Below, one piece after another: positions 21,808 to 32,900 of a stretch of DNA of 64,000 nucleotides. The stretch covers positions 992,001-1,056,000 of the forward strand of contig NC_057320.1 in assembly GCF_000687475.1 (NCBI RefSeq). Reading direction: 5' to 3'. How positions within the stretch are numbered: the stretch's first letter is position 1; every line of letters begins with the position of its first letter. Under the pieces are notes generated by a model. It ran no database searches. It saw only the letters and a program-made list of their open reading frames with translations, and was not told where the DNA came from. The stretch is from Ustilaginoidea virens. Its lineage: Eukaryota; Ascomycota; Sordariomycetes; Hypocreales; Clavicipitaceae. The position numbers and the translations under genes are program-made.

Positions 21808-23166
21808 TCTCCGTCTCCGACCCCCAACCCCGCTGGTCACGCCCACGCCCACGCGGCCAAGCTTGACGAGACTCGCGCCCCGAGCCAACACCCGCCAGGC
21901 GGGAAAGCGACGCCGGCCGGGACCAGGCCGTCCGCGTCGCCGAGCCCTTCGAAGGGCGTCGCTGCGAAGCCTCCTCCGGAAAAGCAACCTCCCGGCCGGC
22001 AGGCTCGCACCCCCAGCCCTCCTTCGGTCATGGTCAGCCGCTCCGCACCCCATGTGCTGTCGCCGAAGCCCGTGAGGCCGGCCAAGAAGCCTGTGCTGGC
22101 GAGCCCCGCCGGAAACCCGGGCCCCGCGCGGCCTGGCCTGACTTGCGTCTCGCCCCCGTCCTCCCCCGACCTGGGGAGGCGCAGCTCGGATGCAGAGACG
22201 CGGGGCCCCCCGGCACCCCCCGAGCCTCGAGGTAGCCAAAGACGGGCCGCGGCGGGCCCACGTGCGAGCGGGGTGCGACGCCGAGGGCCCGGCGTCCTGG
22301 ACGCCATGCACGACAGCGGGCCTGCAGCGAGTCCCCTCACGGAATTCGGCTTGCCCATTGTCGCCGGGCCGTGTCCGGCGCAGCGTCGGGAGAGGAGCAG
22401 CAACAGCAGCAAGAGGCCGCCGCCCCTCCCGAGAAGACGGACATCCGTTGCCAGTGCCCCGACATCGCCCGTCCTGCAGCCCACGCCGCCCCCATCGCAC
22501 CGCTCCCGCCGAACCGACTCGCTCAGCGGCCACCTTCTGCTGAACCCCCTCACCGACGCCGTCATGGCCGGCTCCGTCGCCTCCTGGCGGCTGACGCCGC
22601 ACAACTCAGGCTCCTCCGCTCCCCCCGCCTCCCGTGCCGTCAAGCCCCAGCGGTCCCCGCGGCTGCTGCAGACGCTGCGGCAGCCGCACACCGGGCCGGA
22701 CGAGGACCCGGAACGGCTCCGGATCGCCCACCGGCACAAGCTCTCCAGCAACAAGCACGCGCACCACGAGGGAGCCAGGAACCGCTGGCGGGACCAGATC
22801 ACGCAGCGGGAGAGGAGGCGCTACGAAGCCGTGTGGGCCTCGAACCGCGGCCATCTCCTGCAAGCTGATGATGATGGTGATGACGACGATGATGACGACG
22901 ACGACGACGACGGGCTGAGGTCCGAGTGCGTGGCCAACGTGGTGGCCAGGGAGATTTGGAAGAGATCGCGGCTGCCAGAGGACGAGCTCATGGAGGTTTG
23001 GGACCTGGTCGATCGAGCCGGGGCGGGCATGCTCACCAGGCAGGAGTTCGTCGTGGGCATGTGGCTCATCGACCAGCGCCTGAAGGGCAGGAAGCTGCCG
23101 GCGAGGGTGTCGGACAGCGTGTGGTTCAGCGCCAACGGGGTGAACGCCCTCAAGGCCCGCAAGTAG
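21247..23166 (+). CDS. IRS4: EH-domain protein of the Irs4/Tax4 family
   Basis: Single exon of 639 residues from 21247 (MNHAAPFHRPGSP). The frame is open further upstream through an A-rich leader, but that part is Lys-rich low complexity. About the first 470 residues are disordered and rich in Pro, Ala and Ser, with an (AP)n run encoded by repeated GGCTCC near 21750-21815. A run of Asp follows near residues 541-560 (22868-22914). The last 80 residues form an EH domain: a calcium-loop-like helix pair around LPEDELMEVWDLVDRAGAG and EFVVGMWLIDQRLKG. In yeast, Irs4/Tax4 regulate phosphatidylinositol 4,5-bisphosphate phosphatase and autophagy. The very high GC at third codon positions produces long antisense open frames, which I treat as shadows. 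Confidence 0.85.
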
Positions 23167-24932
23167 GGGGCTTTCGGGGCTGGCCGAACGTGTTGCTTCT
23201 CGGTGCCAGAAGCGGCCGCCTTTCTCCTCCTCCCCTTTCTTCTTCTTCATCTCCTTCCTCTACATGTCCAATGGCATCATCGCGTCGTGCCATGCCTTTG
23301 CGAATGCCAACCCGGCCGCAGTGGGTAGACAAGCACCTTCAACCACGTGGCGAATGGGAACCTTTTCGAAACCGTTCTTCATCGACACCACTTATCCCGC
23401 GCTCAATGCCGATCCAGGGGGGCGGGCATGCCTACACTCGTACGATACTGGAACTAGGATGGGCGGACCTATGAGCGCTTCATTACAGGGAGCCTGAAGT
23501 CGGAAGACGCTCTTTGATGCCCCCGTTGTCCGCCAAACTCGGGCCGAGCGCTGTGAACCATCCCCACGCGCTGGCCCCTTCTTAAACCCCGATCCCCAAG
23601 TCCTTTTCCAGGTAGCAAGTATCCATCTCATCGTAACTTGGCCTTGGTGCTGATGATGCAATCCAGAATCTCTGCCGTTTGACACTTGTCAACAGTTTGA
23701 CGCCGCCCGAGAGCAAGAGTAGTTGGTCCTGCGGCACTCTGGCTCTTCGTGCAAGATTTTTTCTTTAATTTTCCCATAGGCCATTGCTATCGGTTCGTCT
23801 CTCCCGCGCGCCGTAAAATATAGCTCAATCTAGCCTTTGCGAAACACCCCAATCGGCCTTGTTGAAAGCGCGGCCACAAAGAGCTCCGGCCGAAGCAAAG
23901 CGCCATCTAGCCAAGTGTTCGGCATCACCTCGAACCGAACAAGGTCATGGCCTGGTTGCAAGGTCTGCTACAAGTAGTACGGTGCCGCAGTTAGAACCGA
24001 CGTCGAAAGTAGGATCAACTTCCTCCTTCGTGCCAATGGCGCGTACTCGACGTCCGTATCGGGCTCAGGATACAGCGTCTTCCAGTTCTGGGGTCCGGGA
24101 AAAGCTTCGAGTTTCGCTGAGGTGACTGTGATACTCGAGGAATGGGCCCGACGCCCATGCGGCAGTGGGCAGGGACTTGATATAACAGGAGCCAAGTTTG
24201 TTTACTATGCATCTCCAAGACCTAAGTGTACCTGTTCAAAAAGGTTAGATAGACGCATGCAGCTTTAGTGATTCGATAGACTTACTGCCCCCATTCTTTC
24301 GCTCCAGGCTCTACGATGGCGTCTCTTGACTTTGACCACTCAAACACACCTTGACCTTTTTCATCTATCGAGACATTTCTCCCGCGTTTTCCATGGCGTC
24401 TTTGTCCCGCTAGACTTATCCGAGAGGGGCACCTTTCACCAGGACTCTTGAACAGATTTGACCGGTGTTTGAGGCGTATAAGTTTGGTCGATGTGAATGG
24501 TGAATTGGTTAACCACCACAAACGATAAACATGGTCAGGAGTACACTCGTATAGAGATGGATGAAGTAGATGGCGAACTCAAGCTCGAGACCGGCTTACA
24601 GTCCCCCGAACGGCCACAATTGGCGTCCTCGACGTACGATTGTGTCTTGTACTAAATTTGACATGCACCGTACCGGGGAGTATTTTGTTTGGCGCCCAGG
24701 CAACCTAGCTGGTTGCGCAGCATTGGCTACCGGCCTAGCGGACGGAGGACAGAAGACGGTACCGGGGACTAACTGGTCTTCTGTAAAACGGGTATGGAGC
24801 TTAATGAGCCGCGCTTTCCCGAGTTTTATATAAAACAAATTGACGGGATCCCGGGCTTTACTGGCGGCAGCGCGGCCGTACGTAGTGGAGATGCAAGGCG
24901 CTTTGCACCCTCCATCGAAGCCGTCGGGCCCT
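23167..24932. other. Convergent intergenic region, 1.8 kb
   Basis: It lies between the 3' ends of the EH-domain gene (plus) and the phosphatase gene (minus). Only short frames under 110 codons are present and I recognise none of them. A sharp drop in GC compared with the neighbouring exons is visible in 24200-24560. This is longer than a convergent gap usually needs, so an undetected gene or RNA cannot be excluded. Confidence 0.45.
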
Positions 24933-25924
24933 TCAAACCGGCCCCTGCTCCATCCTCTCGCCTCGCACCAGCAAGGCAAGACACGTCCCTTCTTTGACCC
25001 TGACCCTGTCGCCACCGCAGACCTCCAGAATAGCCGCAATGGCATACGAGTGAACCGTCAGCGCGACGACTTGGTTCTCGTCAGACGAGAATATCTCCTC
25101 CAGCACCCGCTGCTTCCTGGCACGGTGTTCGCGCGCGGTTTCCGGTCGCGTCTGGCCTGAGAAGGGGTCCTCCTCCGCGACACTGTTCTCCAGCACGTAA
25201 CCCGGGTAGTTGGTCTGGATCCACGAGCGGCCTCTTCTCAAGTCACACGTGTGGAGGGTCCGCCTCTCGCGGAGGTTCTCCTTGATAATGGGTCGGAAGG
25301 GCTTCTGGTGCTCGTCGGCTAGGGGAGAGAAGACGTATTCCGTCGTTTGCAGACACCGCGCCAGCGGGCTGGTGTAGATGGTCCGCGGGAGCGGCACGCC
25401 GTCGTGGGCCACGGCGCTGAACCAGAACCGGCCCAGCTGCTTGGCCTGCTGGACGCCGAGGTCGGTGAGGTGGGCGTCAAACCAGGTAGTTTGGCCGTCG
25501 CCGTCGAGCAAGGACCAGTAGGTCTTGGGGAGAGAAACAAGGAGGAAGGGGGGCCGGGTTAGAAATTAACCTGCAAGCTCGTGGGCGCGTGCGTGGGTGC
25601 GTGACGAGGACTCACATCCCACGCATCGGTGCCCACTTGCGCGTGCTTTTGGTTGTGGTATCCGAGGCCGTGGCGGGTGAGGCACACGACTTTGTAGGAG
25701 ACGCGGGGGCCGGCGTCGCTGTTGAGAGCGGCCAGGTAGCCGAGAAACCGCTGCCAGTCGGTGGCTTTGGCGGCGCCCTGGGGATCGGTCGGGTAGGCGC
25801 GCGGCAGGAGGCCCAGCCTTGGCTGCGTGGTGAATTTGCCGTCTGGATTGCGGCGTGCCAAGTCGGCGTGGTTGGCGAAGATGCCCGGCACTGCTTGGAA
25901 GGCCCAGCGTTGAGGCGGCAGCAT
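24933..25924 (-). CDS. Histidine phosphatase / phosphoglycerate-mutase-like protein (Pmu1 type)
   Basis: Two exons, 25924-25616 and 25523-24933, giving 299 residues. The intron (25615-25524, 92 nt) has a GTGAGT donor and AAG acceptor and joins GTDAWD to TYWSLLDGDG. The catalytic motif CLTRHGLGYHN places the phospho-accepting His at residue 85. IYTSPLARCLQT supplies the second Arg, and the C-terminal catalytic His is in LTVHSYA, where SHG is more usual. The layout matches fungal Pmu1-like 'phosphomutases', probably broad or unknown phosphatases and not the glycolytic enzyme. The start at 25924 is the first ATG with family-like sequence after it. An upstream open extension (to 26125) is cysteine-rich and unlike the family, so I leave it out. 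Confidence 0.85.
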
Positions 25925-26566
25925 TGCGGCAGCGAGTTGCTGGTGTGTTGCAGGTGTGTTTGTTTGTTTGTTGTTTGGAATCCCAAGGGGGAGGGCAGGC
26001 ACCTGGATGGGACGATGGTGAATGTCATGAGGCATTAGTCGGTCAGGGTCACTGAGGCTGTTGGTGTTGGTGTTGCGCAACCCCGCCCAACAGGCTGGGC
26101 ATGCATGTCGACAAGCCGTCGTCAATCCTGACGTGTGACGGCATGATGTATGTTGCCAGTTACATCTTTTAAATGGCGTCTAGAGTTTTTGCAGGCTGGG
26201 AATTGGGAAGAAGTTGGGAAGCTGGGAAGCTGGGAAGCTGGGAAGCTGGGAAGCTGGGAAGCTGGGAAGTTGGGAAGTTACGACCGGCGAGGCGCCTTCC
26301 CCACTTGCCCAGTCAGTCCATCGTCTCCATCCTCCAGCTGCCAGCTGCCAGCTGCCATGCCAGCTGTTCTGCTCTGCTCCGCTCCGCTCTCCATCATCGA
26401 TCGTCGTCCCTCAAGGCTCATCACCCTCATCCTCATCTAGCCGGACCACCACAGCACCCCTGGCCAACAGCGCCTGCAGATCACGACAAGCTCTCCGAAG
26501 AACTTTTTGTCGAGACGGATGCCCCGCCCCGCGTAAGCGCATCCTCCGTCGACAGCCCCCGTCGAC
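25925..26566. other. Divergent promoter region between the phosphatase and ketopantoate reductase genes
   Basis: About 640 bp shared by two divergent starts. It contains an array of the octamer GGGAAGCT (26214-26279) and a short CAGCTGC repeat (26335-26365). Two long Ser/Pro-rich open frames running through here into the reductase gene are out of frame with it and I discount them. Confidence 0.6.
26214..26279. repeat. Octamer array (GGGAAGCT), about eight copies, in a divergent promoter
   Basis: Six or seven perfect 8-nt units flanked by GGGAAGTT variants. It lies about 290 bp from either start codon. Confidence 0.9.
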
Positions 26567-27859
26567 ATGCCTGTCCGACCACTCCCCCCCCGACTATACG
26601 CCTGGACCCTCGCCAACGTTTTCGACCCGGCCTGCTCGCCAGCCGCCCGAGCAACCCGCCGCGAACCTCCGCCCAAGCCTCACCCCCAACCCCCGATACA
26701 CATCCTCGGCGCAGGCAACATCGGCAGGCTCTTCGCAAGCGGCCTGGCCCAACCCCCCGACGACCACCCGCCCATCACTCTCGTCGTCCACAAACAGGAC
26801 CTCTTGTCCCAGTGGGCGCGCAGCGACGGCGTCGAGCTCACCCGCGACGGCGTCACCACCAAGAACAAGCGTTTCCGCCTCGAGTGGTGGACCGACGCGC
26901 CCCCGCTGCGAGGCCCCATCCGCGAAGTGGCCGGCGGCCAGAAGCTCCGCAGCCTCCTCATCTCGACCAAGACCTCCGTTGCCCTGGCCGAGGTCGATCG
27001 CCTCCGTCGCTACCTCGACGGCTCCTCCACCGTCGTCTTCGCCCAGAACGGCGTCTCCAGGCTGTGGCCCCCCCACGGGCCGGCCTACCTCGCCGATCGC
27101 TATCCCCCAAGCCGTGTGCCCAGCTTCTCGGCCTGCGTGGTCAACCACGGCGTCCTGTCTGCCGGCCCCTTCCAGAGTCTCCACGTCGCCCCGGCCGATG
27201 CCGTCATCGGCCATGTCACCGGTCCCCCTCCCCCGGACTGCGACCCTCTCATCAGCCGCATCACCGCTGCGCCCCTGCTCAACACCAGATCCGTCTCCCC
27301 CGGCCGTCTCTGGGTCCTGCAGCTGGAAAAGCTCGCCTTCAACGCCATCATCAACCCTTTGACGGCTTTGCTGCGATGCAGAAACGGTCATCTCTTCGTA
27401 ACTCACGATCCAAACGATCCCCTGGTGCGAGTGATTGACAGGTTGCTGGCCCAAGAGAGTGCCGTTTTCCAGATGCTCATAAATCACCCCAGCAGCGCCC
27501 CTGTACTCGCCACATATGCCCATCAAGCCCAAGAACCTTTTGCAGAGGACAACCAGCCCGACCCCGACCCTGGTAAAGTCGCCTCGTTGCAACGCGAGCT
27601 GACCATGGAATTCTCCCCGGAAAGTCTGAAACGCAAGTTGTATTCCTTTGGTGAAAAAGTTGGCCAAAACCGCAGCTCCATGCTTCAAGATGTGGAAGCT
27701 GCCAAGATCACCGAGATCAGAGACCTCAACGGCTGGATTGTCGACATGGCAAGCACCTTGGATGGTCGCTTGGATGTGACAGCCCATCAGGTTTTGATAC
27801 AATTAGTAGAAAAGTCGCTCGTCCTGGACAAAGCCGAGCTAGCTAGTCGACTTCTATAA
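26567..27859 (+). CDS. PAN5: 2-dehydropantoate 2-reductase (ketopantoate reductase, PanE/Pan5 family)
   Basis: Single exon of 430 residues. The dinucleotide-binding motif ILGAGNIGRLFA lies at about residues 46-57. The Lys/Asn active-site region LEKLAFNAIINPLTAL follows near residue 263, and the family C-terminal motif NRSSMLQDVEAAKITEI near residue 362. The enzyme reduces 2-dehydropantoate to pantoate with NADPH, a step in coenzyme A synthesis. The N-terminal 40 residues before the Rossmann fold are Pro/Arg-rich and may be a mitochondrial presequence (inference). The protein is longer than bacterial PanE, as is usual for fungal members. The start at 26567 is the first ATG in frame. The promoter is shared with the phosphatase gene. 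Confidence 0.9.
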   Translation: MPVRPLPPRLYAWTLANVFDPACSPAARATRREPPPKPHPQPPIHILGAGNIGRLFASGLAQPPDDHPPITLVVHKQDLLSQWARSDGVELTRDGVTTKNKRFRLEWWTDAPPLRGPIREVAGGQKLRSLLISTKTSVALAEVDRLRRYLDGSSTVVFAQNGVSRLWPPHGPAYLADRYPPSRVPSFSACVVNHGVLSAGPFQSLHVAPADAVIGHVTGPPPPDCDPLISRITAAPLLNTRSVSPGRLWVLQLEKLAFNAIINPLTALLRCRNGHLFVTHDPNDPLVRVIDRLLAQESAVFQMLINHPSSAPVLATYAHQAQEPFAEDNQPDPDPGKVASLQRELTMEFSPESLKRKLYSFGEKVGQNRSSMLQDVEAAKITEIRDLNGWIVDMASTLDGRLDVTAHQVLIQLVEKSLVLDKAELASRLL

Positions 27860-28280
27860 GAATTTGGTGTCCCCCCCCTCCCCCCCCCCTACCGGCAACA
27901 ACGACATGGCATAAACCTCGTCGTCCTTTCTTCCTTTCAATTCCGTCCTCTTGATTGACGCCAAGAACATTTCTTTACGGATATCCTTTTTTTTTTTTTT
28001 TGGCCGGAGTAAAGCTAGTCGTACATAACAGTCGTTTTCCTTCTTCTCTTCGTCTCCTCTCCGATTTCATGTTCGCTATAACTTGTCATCCATGTCATAT
28101 GACGCAACATGCGTCCTGCCCTACTAAAGACTATAACAGAGTCGTCTCAACGTCAGTCTTGACTGTAAAAGTCCCCCTTTTTGCCCCCATTTTATTATAA
28201 TATTCCTGACTTATCATATTCGTATAGAAAGCACATGTTTCAAAGCTTGCATCATTGCCCCCGAAAAACAACTGTCTTCA
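27860..28280. other. Short convergent intergenic region
   Basis: Holds C runs (27873-27890), a T run (27987-28001) and AT-rich sequence. Consistent with two overlapping 3' flanks; nothing else is seen. Confidence 0.6.
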
Positions 28281-29881
28281 CTACTCCAGCCCAGTGAAGG
28301 ACCATTTTCGTTCTGTTCGATCAAGCCATGGCCTATGTATCTGAGGCAGTTCTGTTGTTTCGGATTCCTCGGCTCCTGACCCTGATCTCGTGGATGGTGA
28401 TTGCCATGTCGTACCGGTATCATCTTCCCCCGTGAACTGCAGAACACGCTCGCGGCAAGCTGTAGGTGTAAATCCAGACCCGACTTTCTGCGCTATGATA
28501 CGCCATTTTTCATTTTCATAGTCCTCGAGAGCCGCACGAAGTTTAAAGTCCTACAAAAAGTAAAATAAAATAAAAAAAAAAAAGTGAACGAGTTAGCTTC
28601 TGTTTTGACGCAACAGTAGAGAAGCAGGTGGAGCATTTAGCGGCAGGTAGCATCCCAAAAAAAAGTTTCTTCAAAAAAGAAAACTAATCGAGAAGAAAAA
28701 TATCGTACCATCTCATCAGTCCACTGAGTCGTCTTCACCTTCAGTTTCGTACAGTAGCGGACTTGCAACGTCCCTGAGGATCGACCCGGGAAAAAGTCTG
28801 CAATCTGTTTCCAGCTCAAGTTTTTCTTCTCTTTGAGCTCAATGAGTAGCTGGTCGTCGTCAGCTGTAAACTTGAGCTTTGGGCCCCGTGGTCTTGGAGC
28901 CGGCGGTGGCATGCCAGCTTGCCCAACCATACTAGGAGCTCCACTACCGTCTTCGTGATGCATCGACCTGCCGAAATGTTCTAGGTCTGGGAGGTGGTGA
29001 TGATGGTGAAGTTGTGGCAATCCTTGCGTATGTTGAGGTAGACGGGGACTGGAGACATCGGACGAGACGCTTGCTGAAGAAGCTGCTGTTGCCGCCGTCG
29101 CTGCCGTCGCCGCCGCTGCCGCCGCCGCCGCCGCTGCTGCTGCCTGTCCATAAGCAGCTCTGATAGAGCTTGGCGGCATGTTTCCGAAACTGGGTTGCCC
29201 CAAGGTGGAAAGGCCACCCACGGGCATATCAAAGTCGACATCTCGAACTCTTTTGACATTATTGGCAATGAAGGAAGCATGCCCCGGGCTGGGAGACGCC
29301 GTTGCAGCATACATTGGCGTTGTGACTGATGTTGCCGAACCATACGGGTTCCCAAGTCGCTGATGACTGTCCAACTGCGTCGTGTCTATCTGCATTCTTG
29401 ATGTGTGCTCGTTTGATTGTCGTTGCCCAGGCAGTCCAGTTCTAGACGAATATTGCTCATGTGAGGAGTCCAGGGATGTACTCTCCTCTGTGCTGCTTTC
29501 GCCTACTCCAGAATGGTGAAACAGGGTGGTTCTAGGCTGTGCCTGGGTGCCGAGTTGGTATTGCTCCAAGGCTTGGAAATGATTTTGCTGGACTGAAGAG
29601 GGATATGATTGTTGACTTTGGGCTAGGTCACCAGCTTGGAGTCCATGGCTAGCAGGCAAGCCCACGCTGTAGCCCCCAGCTCTGTACGCGTCCGCCAGCG
29701 TGTCTCTGGTGCATACGTTCCGCCAGAGCAGTTTGCTCTGAACGGCGTCCTCACCTTCGGACAAACCGTTCGGGTGAAGCAAAATTACCCCCACAGCCTC
29801 TGACACCAAAGACAACCGGGGGCGGAGGCGAGGGACTTGAGGAAAGGATTCTGCGAGCTCGTGTACATCCAACGCCAACAA
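28281..29881 (-). CDS. Myb/SANT-domain DNA-binding protein (5' end uncertain)
   Basis: Two exons are visible: one from about 29881 down to 28709, and 28550-28281. The intron (28708-28551, 158 nt) has a GTACGA donor and TAG acceptor and joins WTDEM to DFKLRAALEDYENEKW. This builds two adjacent SANT/Myb repeats: one with KFTADDDQLLIELKEKKNLS and one with the Trp of NEKWRIIAQKVGSGF. Before them lie about 330 residues of Gln/Ser-rich disordered sequence with an Ala run (Q-A12 and (TAA)n-like repeats). The upstream boundary is unclear. No ATG precedes the open frame after the stop near 29906, and the first in-frame ATG is 29395 (MQIDTT). Either translation starts there or a 5' exon is missing; a CAG at about 29895 could be its acceptor. 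Probably a nuclear transcription or chromatin factor; the target is unknown. Confidence 0.75.
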
Positions 29882-29906
29882 CCAAATCAGTTTGGTGAAT
29901 CTGGAC

Positions 29907-32900
29907 TACAACATGGGTACAAATAACACGCGGGGCCAGGTTTGGCTAGATAGAAAACTTCCCCGAGGCGGAAGAGGAAGCCGGTTCTGTTCAAAAGGGC
30001 AGAGTTTGACTACCAAGCTTCCCGCGGGGCCGTTGGGAGATCTTCTCCGGTTCGACTTTGAGTGGAAATGGCTAGGGTTAGTTAGAGTATGGTGACAATT
30101 GACGGCTGCCGTGGTGAATAGTGTCAAAGAGGTCCTCGTCAGGATGTAGATCAGAGCGGCCTCATCATGTGGTAACTTTCGACGAAAATCATAGAGACGG
30201 CCTGCAGTTGACTTTCCAGTCGTTATCAGATATTGACAAACTTTTTCTTGATTCCGAAGGGCTTTATTAGGACCCAGGTTGATATTTAAACGGGCAGTGG
30301 GCGCAAGCACTATAACCCATGGGTAAGTCCGCCGTTGTGGACCTCACCGCCAAAGGGTTCTCTTTATATTGCAAGTAGATATATGCTCAGAAGAGCAGCA
30401 TGAAATTAGACAACAGGCCCGTTAAGCTCATGTCCTTTGTGGAAATGGCTCCATCGGGATGGCGTACGTCGGAGAATACCTTGACAAAGGAATCGGCACT
30501 CCCAGGCTCATGTTGCTCTCGCATTTGGTCCCTCATCTTCTTGTCAACCTATTAGCAAAAACCGCAGTCAATCTCCGTTAGTGGGCACTATCAGATACAT
30601 GAACCGGCAACTTCCATGGACAGGGATATAGTCTTGATGATTAACTGACAAGCTTGGTCGGATATGGAGACTCTGAACTGCAAGCCCCCGGCCACATATA
30701 ACTCACGATAGAATAACTAGTGTGACGCGCAGACCGGGGCGCGGGAGGCTGGGAGACACGCTAGGCGGCTAGCAACTAATTGTCCAAATCTGTGGAGGCC
30801 ACAGTTATTAGCCTTGGAAGCTAGGGACTTGGGAGTAACAATGGCGGAGTATGAGGGGGAAAGGGGGGTGTGTATAACACCACCATGGGGGGCTATTATG
30901 TTAGACAGCGGCTATGGTCATCGTCTTGATCAAAAGCGGGTTGAGCAACAAATTTGAAAGTGGACCAGCGGCAGAACGGCAGGCTGCTCACCAAGCTTCT
31001 CGGCTTTGAAAGTACGCCGACCAGCCAACATGAGCCGGAGCGAGATTTGGGAGCGAGATGAAGACACGACTCATGGACGGGTTAGAATAGACGGTTTCAT
31101 CTTTGGTCGAACCAAGCGAATGAAAACAGCCCTAAGCCAGAAACTGCGCGAAAAGCCGAGGCTCCAAAAATGTCTGGTGGGTTATGCTCTGTTTCCTCGA
31201 CTTTCCTGGCAGTTGTTGCTTCTAGGGTCTCGACGAGACGACGAGGAAGAAAATCTCTGCCGAGACAAAGCCAAGCTTGGATGACATGAAAACGGCCGAA
31301 AAGCCTTAGGTGCCCACAAGGATCCGTAATCTGGTTGGCTGCCTTATAAGGTGGGTTATGCGTGACCTGGTTTGGTTTGAATGAGCAACACTCCAGGGCC
31401 CCTTGTCGTTTGGTCCATCCTCTGCAACAAGGGTTGATGAGGAACATTCCGTTTTCTGGATATGCCGCGACCGTTTCAAAAATGGCACCAAGGTCTCGAC
31501 GAAAGCTTGCAGAGGCAAGATTGGATCTAGGGCCAGAAGAAATCAAGGAGAGAGAGAGAGAGAGGGTGGGGGGGGGGGAAGGCCGAGAAGAAGGCCTTTT
31601 GCCACACTGCCACACTGCCATGCTGCCGTGCTGCCGTGCTCCTTCAGAGACCAGAAAGACGAGTCCGTCTCACAACCTTGAACCAAGGCAGAAATCGCTG
31701 CACACTGAACATGAACCCGTCAACCCGCGAGAGGCACGGGGTAAAAAGGGTTTATGCGGCTTGGTGGTGGAGCCAATTCTGCAGGGTGGCTGAGTGCAGG
31801 CTTTCTCCCTCGGGGTAAGCAAAGCGATTCGAGGCGTCCGCAGGACACAGGGCGATGATCGATTACGAGAGGTTGGTGTTGACATGCAACAAGTATGTAC
31901 TTTATGTCGATGCCAGCCACAGAAGCACATGCACCTTCCGTGTCTGCCAACTCAGGTGGGTGCTGCAGCTTCGCCGCCCGCGGGTTGGATGCCCCGCTCC
32001 TTCCCAGATGGAACGCCTGGTGCCCCACCCCTTGCATCACTTCTCAATACGCGCTCACTTGGGAACAACAATGGCTTGGCTTCTCTGCAGAACTGTGCAA
32101 AGATGCCTCTCCAACCCTCTCGAACAAGCCGAGTTTTGTCCATCTGTTATCCCATTACGCCTTGATGCCTTGTCACAATCGGGACTTTGGATTGTTGCCC
32201 AGCGCGCAAGGTAATTCTACAGGAGGCCCGCCCCTTTTTGGGGCATATTTGAAGCGCCACCAGGCTCTTGGCATGGACCTGACGTCGTTTTTGATTCTTG
32301 ACCCTTCCATCTCCTTGCCTCGATGGCGGAAATGGATCGAGATTGGCAGTTGGAATTGCCTCATCCTCATGTCCGGTCCGGTCGCTTACATGATCTCCGC
32401 CTAGCCTTTTGTTTCTTCCAGCCTCAATCGTGACAAGGCATTGCGGCAATGTTTGGCGCTCGGCACCTCGGTTTGATAATTAGACACCGGCCGAGGAGCC
32501 TGCCAACTGAGGACCTGGACTATATGATCGATCGGCTCCCACCAATGCCTGAAAAATCTCACTCGACGGACGCACTGCCTTGGATCGTCATGGATTACCA
32601 TCCTGCTTCGCTTGCACGCCGGGGTGATGGCTGAGGTTCTGCGATTGAACGTTTTTTTTTCCCCCAGTCTCCGCACATTGCAATTTGGTGTGACTGATCT
32701 ACCGACGGTGATGATGCCATGGCATGCATCCAGCTACTACTGCACAGCCTAGCGTGGTGATACTGGGCATGACGGCTATCCCTCCACTTGGCGCAAACAT
32801 AGTTACCTGCCCGCACGGCCCGGAATGGAACGGCAGCTGCCACTTTGCCAGCCTGCCCAAGTTGGCAATGCATTCTTTCTCCCCGCCCTCGCCGCCCTCG

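Noticed and set aside
20974..22602. 542-codon minus-strand frame opposite the EH-domain gene
   Set aside because: An antisense shadow caused by very high GC at third codon positions; Arg/Gly/Pro-rich with no recognisable domain.
26594..27802. 402-codon minus-strand frame opposite ketopantoate reductase
   Set aside because: An antisense shadow of a clear PanE-family gene; no domain of its own.
31895..32404. 169-codon plus frame as a secreted protein
   Set aside because: No convincing signal peptide or domain; competing frames of similar length overlap it.
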